Shown here one piece after another: positions 1 through 7,200 of a stretch of DNA of 7,239 nt. The position numbers and the translations under genes are program-made. Every line of letters begins with the position of its first letter. The first letter of the stretch is position 1. The notes under the pieces were generated by a model. It was not told the DNA's origin, searched no databases, and saw only the letters and a program-made list of their open reading frames with translations. The DNA comes from Lachnospiraceae bacterium (GTDB taxonomy: Bacteria; Bacillota; Clostridia; Lachnospirales; Lachnospiraceae): assembly GCA_020860745.1 (NCBI GenBank), contig JAJBTR010000239.1:1-7239 (forward strand), read 5' to 3'.

Positions 1-705
1 ATTTCCTCTTATATTATGAATGACAGGGAGGATGTGCAGAAAGATGTGGCTCTTATGGTTGCAGTAGAGGCAGTGAAAGCAGATGTTGAGGAATATGCTG
101 CGACAGGAATGCAGTTGAGTACACGGAATGAAATCCTTTCTGCAATGGTAGTATATGGTTTTTTAAATTATGAAGATGGAAAGGTGCATATACCAAACAA
201 GGAATTGATGGATGAATTTGCCAGAACAATTCGTGAAAAAGAAGATCTGGGTTATATCCATAATCTTGCGATAGCGTCTGACCGCATGCTGCAGGCAACC
301 CTGAAAGGTGATACCGGAACAATGGAGGATATTTTACAATTTGCACATGACACTGAATCACCTTTGTTGGATTATAATGATGAGACGGAATTAACCGCTA
401 TTGTAAATCTGGTATATCTGGCGGCCAGAGATACGTATTATGTGGAGCGGGAGTGCAAAGCGGGTGAGGGATATGCAGATTTTATTTTTTATCCGGAGCG
501 GCCGGACGATGATGGCATTATTATGGAATTGAAAGTAGATGATTCGCCGGAAGCAGCAATACAGCAGATCAAAGACAGGAAATATGCATTAAAGTTCCGT
601 GGAAAGATGGCAGAAAAGAAACGTCATACCGGAAAAATCCTTTTGGTTGGAATCGGATACAGTAAGAAAAGGAAAGATCATCACTGCAAGGTGGAGATTT
701 TATAA
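1..705 (+). CDS. AAA-ATPase/PD-(D/E)XK nuclease-like protein, C-terminal part (5' end outside window)
   Basis: The reading frame is open from the first base, so the ATG at 16 is probably internal and the N-terminal ATPase half (AAA-ATPase_like family) lies upstream. Counting from that ATG (229 codons), residues 1-70 resemble the helical linker of these proteins, with a segment like LSAMVVYGFLNYEDGKVHIP (residues 41-60). Residues about 115-229 form a PD-(D/E)XK nuclease-like fold (PDDEXK_9 type): the core acidic residue in GYADF (D155), the E-x-K pair in MELKV (E171, K173), and a following AAIQQIKDRKY helix (Q184). All core residues are present, so the domain is not visibly inactivated. The family is abundant and often multicopy in gut Clostridia and Bacteroidetes, and its biological role is not established; defence or mobile-element links are only suggested. 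Bases look AT-richer than in ispG and polC. A structured spacer, not a typical U-run terminator, follows. Confidence 0.85.
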   Translation: MSSYIMNDREDVQKDVALMVAVEAVKADVEEYAATGMQLSTRNEILSAMVVYGFLNYEDGKVHIPNKELMDEFARTIREKEDLGYIHNLAIASDRMLQATLKGDTGTMEDILQFAHDTESPLLDYNDETELTAIVNLVYLAARDTYYVERECKAGEGYADFIFYPERPDDDGIIMELKVDDSPEAAIQQIKDRKYALKFRGKMAEKKRHTGKILLVGIGYSKKRKDHHCKVEIL

Positions 706-730
706 GGATTCCGGATATTGATGGGATCCA

Positions 731-867
731 TGTAATTATTTAGGACAGTACTTCGCATTTTCTGCGAAGTGCGTCTGATGACGAAAATTACACAGGGAAA
801 AGTCCCATCGCGCAGCGATTTCTAATGGACTTTTCCCCGTAACTGTGAAGGCGCTGAACAGTTACGG
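731..867. other. Hairpin-rich intergenic element (three perfect stems)
   Basis: This part of the 706-984 gap holds stacked inverted repeats. Hairpin A is 748-757/763-772: eight perfect pairs ACTTCGCA/TGCGAAGT, extended by one G-U and one G-C pair, with a 5-base loop. It is bracketed by TGTAATT (731-737) and AATTACA (786-792), which can pair with each other. Hairpin B is 795-805/827-837: eleven perfect pairs GGGAAAAGTCC/GGACTTTTCCC, with a small inner hairpin ATCGC-GCA-GCGAT at 807-819. Hairpin C is 837-846/858-867: ten perfect pairs CCGTAACTGT/ACAGTTACGG with an 11-base loop; it shares base 837 with hairpin B. None is followed by a T-run on either strand, so these are not standard intrinsic terminators. 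I infer a dispersed intergenic repeat or a structured RNA. No known riboswitch class was recognised. The strand is undetermined because the stems are symmetric. Confidence 0.7.
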
Positions 868-917
868 ATGCATAAAATATTTTGAGACAATTATGAAAGA
901 GAGGCGAACTGCCTGTA

Positions 918-933
918 TTAATTGACCAATTAA
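918..933. promoter_or_regulatory. Perfect 7+7 palindrome upstream of ispG, candidate operator
   Basis: TTAATTG and CAATTAA are exact reverse complements separated by two bases (AC). The palindrome contains TTGACC at 922-927, a fair -35-like hexamer. The best nearby -10-like hexamer is TAGAAT at 948-953, but the 20-base spacer is longer than the usual 16-18, so the promoter reading is weak. Size and symmetry suit a dimeric regulator of the MarR or TetR kind, but no regulator is identified. It could equally be part of the structured spacer. Confidence 0.35.
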
Positions 934-970
934 AAAACTGTAGGTTTTAGAATGACATGGTCATCCTGAT

Positions 971-977
971 GAGCAGG
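971..977 (+). promoter_or_regulatory. Ribosome binding site of ispG
   Basis: GAGCAGG ends seven bases before the ATG at 985. It favours that start over the second in-frame ATG at 991, which would lie 13 bases away. The match to the anti-Shine-Dalgarno sequence is moderate. Confidence 0.5.
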
Positions 978-984
978 TATTAGT

Positions 985-2046
985 ATGAGAATGAAAACAA
1001 GAGAAATCACAATCGGTGATGTGACGATCGGTGGAAATCACCCGATTGCCATTCAGTCGATGACAAATACGAAAACCCAGGATGTGCAGGCAACGGTGGA
1101 TCAGATTCTCCGTCTGGAGCGGGCGGGCTGCCAGATTGTCCGGAGCACGGTGCCGGATATGGAGGCGGCGAAAGCTTTTTCTGAGATTAAAAAGCAGATT
1201 CACATCCCGCTGGTGGCGGACATTCATTTTGACTATCGTCTTGCGATCACAGCCATGGAAAATGGGGCGGATAAGATTCGCATCAATCCGGGGAATATCG
1301 GTTCACCGGAGAATCTGAAAGCCGTGGTGGACGCGGCGCGGGAGCGCAATGTCCCGATCCGGGTTGGCGTCAACAGCGGTTCCCTGGAAAAGAATCTGCT
1401 GGAAAAATACGGCGGCGTGACTGCGGAGGGATTGGTGGAGAGCGCCCTGGATAAGGTGCGCATGATTGAAGAATACGGCTATCGTAACCTGGTCATCAGC
1501 ATTAAATCCTCCGATGTGCTGATGTGCGTCCGCGCACATGAACTGATTTCCACGCAGACGGATTATCCCCTCCATGTGGGAATTACGGAAGCGGGAACTG
1601 TATTCAGCGGCAATATTAAGTCGGCAATCGGTCTTGGACTGATTCTGCATCAGGGAATCGGCGATACGATTCGCGTGTCCCTGACCGGCGATCCGGTGGA
1701 GGAGATTCGCTCTGCAAAGCAGATTCTGCGGACACTGGGGCTGCGAAAGGGCGGCGTTGAGGTGGTTTCCTGCCCAACCTGCGGGCGGACCAGTATTGAT
1801 TTGATTTCTCTGGCGAACCAGGTGGAGACCATGGTGACGGAGTTCCCGCTGGATATCAAGGTAGCTGTCATGGGCTGCGTGGTCAACGGGCCGGGGGAAG
1901 CGCGGGAGGCGGATCTCGGCATCTGCGGCGGACAGGGAGAGGGTCTGCTCATCCGGCGGGGTGAAGTGATCCGGCGTGTGCCGGAGGACCAGCTGCTGGA
2001 AGCATTGCGCAGTGAACTGGAGCAGTGGAATATGAATTCGGATTGA
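985..2046 (+). CDS. ispG: 4-hydroxy-3-methylbut-2-enyl diphosphate synthase (flavodoxin-type), IspG/GcpE
   Basis: This cytoplasmic iron-sulfur enzyme performs the penultimate step of the MEP isoprenoid pathway. It reductively opens 2-C-methyl-D-erythritol 2,4-cyclodiphosphate to HMBPP, which feeds undecaprenyl phosphate and quinone synthesis. At 353 residues it is the usual short bacterial form. An N-terminal TIM barrel (about 5-250) contains VTIGGNHPIAIQSMTNT, VADIHFDYRLA, IRINPGN and GITEAG. The C-terminal [4Fe-4S] domain has the ligand set CPTC (C263, C266), the GC of VMGCVVNGPGEA (C298) and E305 of NGPGE. No key residue is missing. The start at 985 is chosen from the GAGCAGG site; initiation at 991 would remove only two residues. 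The gene follows a structured spacer rather than the site-2 protease gene commonly found upstream in Clostridia. About 210 bases and then an unknown membrane-protein gene separate it from polC's locus. Confidence 0.97.
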   Translation: MRMKTREITIGDVTIGGNHPIAIQSMTNTKTQDVQATVDQILRLERAGCQIVRSTVPDMEAAKAFSEIKKQIHIPLVADIHFDYRLAITAMENGADKIRINPGNIGSPENLKAVVDAARERNVPIRVGVNSGSLEKNLLEKYGGVTAEGLVESALDKVRMIEEYGYRNLVISIKSSDVLMCVRAHELISTQTDYPLHVGITEAGTVFSGNIKSAIGLGLILHQGIGDTIRVSLTGDPVEEIRSAKQILRTLGLRKGGVEVVSCPTCGRTSIDLISLANQVETMVTEFPLDIKVAVMGCVVNGPGEAREADLGICGGQGEGLLIRRGEVIRRVPEDQLLEALRSELEQWNMNSD

Positions 2047-2047
2047 A

Positions 2048-2065
2048 GAATGCACTGGTGCATTC
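2048..2065 (+). terminator. Short inverted repeat right after ispG, possible transcript end or processing site
   Basis: GAATGCAC and GTGCATTC are exact complements starting two bases after the ispG stop codon; as RNA this gives about seven pairs with a CUGG loop. There is no T-run after it, so a classical intrinsic terminator is doubtful. A further AATGCA at 2078-2083 could pair with TGCATT at 2059-2064 instead, giving an alternative fold. The rest of the gap up to 2255 holds a second weak repeat (AATACTT 2160-2166 with AAGTATT 2189-2195) and no recognisable gene. Confidence 0.3.
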
Positions 2066-2239
2066 GGCGAGCGGTGAAATGCAATTATAAGTTAAAACGA
2101 CGCATTTATTACCTGGCGAAGTACTTTTGAACTTAGTGATAAAGCGTACAAGGCAGAAAAATACTTACTGACATGTATTCGATGAATGAAGTATTGGATT
2201 GTGATGAAAACATGATATGAAGTAGTAGTGCACCCGGCA

Positions 2240-2246
2240 AAGGAGA
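2240..2246 (+). promoter_or_regulatory. Ribosome binding site deciding the start at 2256
   Basis: AAGGAGA is a near-ideal Shine-Dalgarno. It directly abuts an ATG at 2247, too close to serve it, but stands nine bases before the next in-frame ATG at 2256. The protein is therefore taken to begin MKRNAGKKDR. Confidence 0.8.
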
Positions 2247-2255
2247 ATGGAGTTT

Positions 2256-4100
2256 ATGAAAAGAAATGCTGGAAAAAAGGACAGACCTATACTGGAAAAA
2301 GGATTGCGCGCGGGGATACTGTCCGGTCTGATTACAGTCGCCGTGGTTTTGTTTATCGCCTTTTATTTTTTGCTGTGTCCGCTGAATATCCAGGCGCCGG
2401 CTTTATGGTGGCTTCTGATTATCACCACTGGGCTTTTTGCGCTCTGTCTCAATCTGTCAACAGCATTTCAGGAAAAACGATTCCGCCGGCTTTTTCTGAT
2501 TCCGCTGCTCATCCTGGCAGGATTGATTATCTGTTCCATCATCAGTTCAAAGATGCTGAATGCAAAATCCTATGCTTCGATCATTACTGTGGAAGATGCA
2601 GATTTTGCGGATGATCTGGAAGAGACGCTGGATTCCGACTCTATCGCTCTGATGGATACGGATTCCGCTCAGATGCTGGGCGACCGGGAAATCGGAACGC
2701 TCTCATCGGTTGTCAGCCAGTATGATGTGTCGGGGGACTATACGCAGATTGATTATAACGGATCTCCGCTCAAAGTCTCTGCGCTTGCTTATGCGGGATT
2801 TTTTAAGTGGGTGAATAATCGTGAAAGCGGTGTTCCGGGATATGTGACGGTTAATCCGGTGACGATGTCCGCCTCCTACATGGAGGTGTCTGAGGGAATG
2901 ATTTATGTTCCAAGCGCCTGCTTCGGGGAGTATGTGGATCGTTACATATGGAAGCATTACCCTACGCTGCTTCTGGATGCGGCGCATTTCGAAGTGGATG
3001 AGGACGGAAATCCTTTTTACGTCACAACTGTTTATCGGCGCACAATCGGGGTGTTTGGCGGGGAGGATGTTTCCGGTGCCATTATTCTTGATCCGGTCAC
3101 GGGAGATTTGCAGTATTATGATGTGGAGGATGTTCCACAGTGGGTGGATGTTGTCTACCCGGGGAATCTGATCTGTATTCAGTACAACTGGTATGGCAAG
3201 CTGTCGAACGGATTTTTTAACAGTCTCATTGCAAAAAAAGGATGCAAGATGATCACGGAATATGCCGCTGTTGTTGACGAGGAGAGTGAGGAGGATGATA
3301 CGCCTTCCGTAGACTATGGGTATGTGTCAAAGGATGGTGACATCTGGATTTACACCGGCGTCACCTCGGTGAATAATGACAGTTCTAATATCGGGTTTAT
3401 TCTGTCAAATGAGCGCACCGGAGAGACCCATTACTACAGTATCGCCGGTGCGGATGAGAAATCCGCTATGAACGCGGCCGAGGGTGAGGTGCAGGAAAAA
3501 GGCTACCAGGCCAGTTTTCCTTCTCTGATTAATGTGGATGGGAATCCCACCTATATTATGGTACTGAAAGATGCCAGCGGCCTGGTGAAACTGTACGCCG
3601 CGGTCAATGTGGAACAGTACAATATTGTGACGACAGCCTCCACGCAGGCGGAATGTATTGAAAAATACCGGGTGCTGATGGGAACAGCGGAGGATGCAGA
3701 CGACGACGGCTCTTCGGGAAGCGAGAATAACACTGATGGGGCGGAATCTGCGGATGGATCTGACACATCCGGTGGTTCGGATAGTACCGACACATCCGGA
3801 AATGCGGATGGAACCGGCACAGCAGGAGATTCGGACGGATCGGAGACATCGGCAGGCGGTTCCGACGATTCATCCGAAACAGCGGAACTGGCGCCGGACA
3901 TGGAGGGAACCATTGTTATCTCTGATATACGGTTGATAGATATTGACGGGAATACTTACTGTTATCTGCTTACGGAGGAGAACGGAATGTATCGGATTAA
4001 AGTGGCGGAGCAGGAGGATGTACTTTTCCTTGAGGCGGGCGATGAAGTGTATATCACGGCCAGCGGGAAGGAAATTCTGTCGATTTCCATAGAGGACTAA
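2256..4100 (+). CDS. Membrane-anchored extracytoplasmic protein of unknown function with repetitive acidic linker and C-terminal beta-rich domain
   Basis: This 614-residue protein could not be assigned to a named family. Numbered from ATG 2256, a Lys/Arg-rich N-terminus precedes three hydrophobic helices at about 20-42, 49-67 and 79-98. The basic EKRFRR loop between helices 2 and 3 suggests N-in topology, so residues 99-614 would lie outside the membrane. The main outer part (about 105-475) is mixed alpha/beta with motifs such as SACFGEYVDRYIWKHYPTLL, LDPVTGDLQYYDVEDVPQWV and NGFFNS. An acidic Ser/Gly/Asp/Thr linker (about 477-545) carries nonapeptide repeats. The last 65 residues are beta-rich and loosely OB-like (GTIVISDIRLI to EILSISIE). 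A D-x-DGN-Y-like motif recurs near 248, 426 and 562. There are no obvious catalytic residues, LPxTG signal or lipobox. It lies between two housekeeping genes normally close together. Envelope sensing or scaffolding would be a guess. Confidence 0.85.
   Translation: MKRNAGKKDRPILEKGLRAGILSGLITVAVVLFIAFYFLLCPLNIQAPALWWLLIITTGLFALCLNLSTAFQEKRFRRLFLIPLLILAGLIICSIISSKMLNAKSYASIITVEDADFADDLEETLDSDSIALMDTDSAQMLGDREIGTLSSVVSQYDVSGDYTQIDYNGSPLKVSALAYAGFFKWVNNRESGVPGYVTVNPVTMSASYMEVSEGMIYVPSACFGEYVDRYIWKHYPTLLLDAAHFEVDEDGNPFYVTTVYRRTIGVFGGEDVSGAIILDPVTGDLQYYDVEDVPQWVDVVYPGNLICIQYNWYGKLSNGFFNSLIAKKGCKMITEYAAVVDEESEEDDTPSVDYGYVSKDGDIWIYTGVTSVNNDSSNIGFILSNERTGETHYYSIAGADEKSAMNAAEGEVQEKGYQASFPSLINVDGNPTYIMVLKDASGLVKLYAAVNVEQYNIVTTASTQAECIEKYRVLMGTAEDADDDGSSGSENNTDGAESADGSDTSGGSDSTDTSGNADGTGTAGDSDGSETSAGGSDDSSETAELAPDMEGTIVISDIRLIDIDGNTYCYLLTEENGMYRIKVAEQEDVLFLEAGDEVYITASGKEILSISIED
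3729..3866 (+). repeat. Degenerate 27-base (nine-codon) tandem repeat encoding an acidic linker
   Basis: Five successive units each contain Asp at or near their end: NTDGAESAD, GSDTSGGSD, STDTSGNAD, GTGTAGDSD and GSETSAGGSD (the last has ten residues). At DNA level GACACATCCGG recurs exactly 27 bases apart (3762-3772 and 3789-3799). The units are in frame with the surrounding gene, so copy-number change would lengthen or shorten the linker without breaking the reading frame. Confidence 0.7.
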
Positions 4101-4180
4101 TTGCCGGTTTTACTTGGCTGTCATGATTGCAAATACGATATCGTGATCGGCCCGAAATTATGCGATTGTAAAAGACTAAT

Positions 4181-4192
4181 AAGGAGAAAGGA
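4181..4192 (+). promoter_or_regulatory. Shine-Dalgarno-like stretch upstream of polC, unusually far from the ATG
   Basis: AAGGAGAAAGGA is purine-rich and strongly SD-like. Its core AAGGAG ends 23 bases before the ATG at 4210, too far for normal initiation. An in-frame ATA codon at 4198 lies at a suitable distance (5-11 bases). GAGCAGGG (4201-4208) is too close to the ATG to help. No ATG, GTG or TTG lies in frame between the TAA at 4180 and 4210. Confidence 0.5.
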
Positions 4193-4209
4193 CAACGATA
4201 GAGCAGGGC

Positions 4210-7200
4210 ATGGCGAAGAATTTTTTCGAGGTGTTTCCTCAGTTAAAACTGAATGGCGATTTTGCGGAGATGATTGAGGATACAACAGTATCACGCGTTT
4301 CAACGACTTCGCGGCGCGATTATCTGCGCATTTATGTTTCCAGCGGCCGTTTGATTCCCAAGCAGAAAATATTTGTCCTGGAGCAGGAAATCAAGCGACA
4401 GCTTTTTGCAAAGAAAAAAATCCGCATCTGTGTCATGGAAAGCTTCCATCTCTCGGAGCAGTATACGTTGCCGAATCTGATGGAGGCTTACTGGCCGTCT
4501 ATCCTGAAAGAGTTTCAGAACTACAGCCTTGTGGAATATAATCTGCTCCGACACGCGAAGTATGAATGTCCGGAAAAACAAGAATCAGACAATCGTGGGA
4601 TTGGGATTCAGTCAGCAAAGGGACAAGAATTACAAACTTCGGAGATCAGGCTTTTGGAGAAGAAAAACCCGGAAATCCGGGAAACGAAAGAAGAGTGCCT
4701 GATTCTGACCCTGGAGGATTCTCTTCTGGCTCACCAGAAGGAGGAAGAGATTTACCATATTCTGGAAAAAATCTTAAATGAGCGGTGCGGTCTTTCTGTC
4801 CGCATTTCCATCCGATTCTGCGAAAAGCAGGAGTCAAAATGCAGGAAAAATGCGGAAATTCAGCTGAAAAATGAGGTGGAAAATATTGTCCGTAATTCTT
4901 CTTTTTTTACTGAAAAGACGGAGGAATATCTGACAGGCGATGCGGGCTCAGATACGCCCTGGGAGAGCGAAGCTTCAGGCAAACGGCACAGACATGTAAA
5001 TGATCAGAATGGTGTTGACGCGGGACAGAAGTCGGCGCACAATCGCGAAGCGCGGTATGTTTCTGACGGGCACGGCAAGGACCACTCCCAGGATGGCCGC
5101 AAAGTACATAACTCTGGGACAGTTGCCAATGGACGCGGCGGGAATCATCCGGACAATTCGGGCCGCGATGGCCGCAGCCGGGGAAGCTACGGCAGCTACC
5201 GCCGCAGCGACAACCCGGACGTCATCTACGGGCGGGACTTTGACGATGAACCTGTCCGCATCGACCAGATTGCCGGGGAGATGGGCGACGTGGTCATCCG
5301 CGGGCAGGTGCGTTCCATGGATGAGCGTCCTATCCGCAACGAGAAGACGATCGTCATGTTTGCCGTCACAGACTTTACCGACACAATCATGGTGAAAATG
5401 TTCTGCAAAAATGAGATGCTCCCGGAGATCAAAAAGGGTGTTTTTGAGGGCGCATTTCTGAAAATCAAGGGTGTGACCACGATTGACCGCTTTGACCATG
5501 AGCTTACCATCGGTTCCATCCTGGGTATGAAGAAGATTCCTTCTTTTGTGACGACACGAATGGATACCAGTCCGGAGAAGCGGGTGGAACTTCACTGTCA
5601 CACCAAGATGAGTGATATGGACGGGGTCTCCGATGTGAAGGATATCATCAAGCGCGCGATGAAGTGGGGACACAAGGCGCTCGCCATCACGGACCATGGC
5701 GATGTGCAGGCTTTTACCGACGCGGCGCACGCCCTTTCCAGGGACGACGATTTCAAGATTTTGTACGGGATGGAAGCTTACCTTGTGGACGACCTGAAGG
5801 GGCTTGTGGAGAACCCCCGCGGGCAGAGTCTGGATGGCACTTTCGTGGTTTTCGATCTGGAGACCACAGGGTTCAGTCCGGAGAAAAATAAGATTATCGA
5901 AATCGGCGCGGTGAAAGTGGAGAATGGGAAGATTACGGAAAAGTTTTCCACCTTTGTCAATCCGCAGACGCCGATTCCTTTTGAAATTGAAAAACTGACC
6001 TCCATCAACGATGAGATGGTGATGGGGGCGCCTTTGATCGCGGATGCACTGCCGGAGTTTATGGAATTTTCCGAGGGTGCGGTGATGGTGGCGCACAACG
6101 CGGATTTTGACATGAGTTTTATCCGCAAAAACTGTGAATTGCTGGGACTTCCCTGCGATAAGACAGTGCTGGACACCGTTTCTCTGGCGCGGACACTACT
6201 GCCCCAGCTGAACCGTTACAAGCTGGATACCGTTGCGAAAGCGCTGCATATTTCACTGAATCATCACCATCGCGCGGTGGATGACGCCGGATGCACGGCC
6301 GATATTTTTGTGAAGTTTGTCGATATGCTGCATGCACAGGGGGTGGATAACCTGGATCAGCTTGAGGAGATGAGCGCATCCTCGGAGGAGACGGTCCGGA
6401 AGCTGCCCACTTATCATGCCATCATGATCGCGCAGAATGATATCGGGCGCGTGAACCTGTACAAGCTGGTTTCCGACTCCCATATTAAGTATTATAACCG
6501 TCGTCCCCGGGTGCCGAAGAGCGAGTTTGCGCAGTACCGCGAGGGGATTCTTCTCGGATCGGCCTGCGAGGCAGGCGAGCTGTACCGGGCGATTTTAAAC
6601 GGCCGTCCGGAGGAGGAGATTCGCAGGATCGCGTCCTTTTATGATTATCTGGAGATTCAGCCGCTGGGTAATAACGCGTTTATGCTGCGGGATGAGAAAA
6701 GTCCGGTGGAGACGGAGGAAGATATCAGGGATATCAACCGGAGAATCGTATCGCTGGGCGAGCAGATGAACAAGCCGGTGGTGGCCACCTGCGACGTGCA
6801 TTTCCTGGATCCGGAGGATGAGGTGTACCGCCGTATCATCATGGCGGGCAAGGGATTTAAAGATGCGGACGATCAGGCGCCGCTGTTTTTACGCACCACA
6901 GAGGAAATGATGGAAGAGTTTTCCTATCTGGGGAGTGAAAAGGCGGAAGAGGTCGTCATTACCAACACAAACAAAATCGCGGACATGTGTGAAAAAATCG
7001 ACCCGGTGCGGCCGGACAAGTGTCCGCCGGAGATTGAGAATTCCGATCAGATGCTGCGCGATATCTGTTACAGCCGCGCCCACGAGATTTACGGTGAAAA
7101 TCTGCCGGAGATCGTGACGAAGCGCCTGGAGCGGGAGTTGAATTCCATCATTTCCAACGGGTTCGCCGTGATGTATATCATTGCACAGAAGCTGGTGTGG

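Noticed and set aside
1..705. Part of a multi-gene anti-phage defence system
   Set aside because: Only one half of one ATPase/nuclease-like protein is visible, and the following genes are housekeeping or unassigned, so no partner supports such a call.
748..772. Intrinsic terminator after the AAA/nuclease gene
   Set aside because: The stem is good, but neither side is followed by a T-run, and it sits among other hairpins, so it is described as part of a structured element.
1303..2055. 250-codon open frame on the minus strand
   Set aside because: It is antisense to ispG, which is complete with all iron-sulfur ligands. The translation has no family features.
2194..2221. Promoter for the membrane-protein gene (TTGGAT, 16 bases, TATGAA)
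   Set aside because: Only three and four of six positions match the consensus hexamers, too weak to annotate.
2228..2614. 128-codon + strand frame overlapping the start of the membrane-protein gene
   Set aside because: Its frame is an alternative reading of the transmembrane-coding region, with no Shine-Dalgarno of its own. The overlapping 614-codon frame has one and shows clear membrane helices.
3551..3913. Pro/Ser-rich minus-strand frame over the repeat region
   Set aside because: It is the complement of the repetitive acidic linker; the repeat composition alone keeps this frame open.
4135..4144. ACGATATCGT palindrome before polC as an operator
   Set aside because: A ten-base perfect palindrome with no extension, repetition or promoter around it is expected by chance in this much sequence.
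4975..6096. Long 373-codon open frame on the minus strand
   Set aside because: It lies entirely within polC, whose domains and catalytic motifs are intact in the forward frame. The antisense protein is His/Arg-rich without recognisable domains, and the long frame follows from the forward gene's codon bias.
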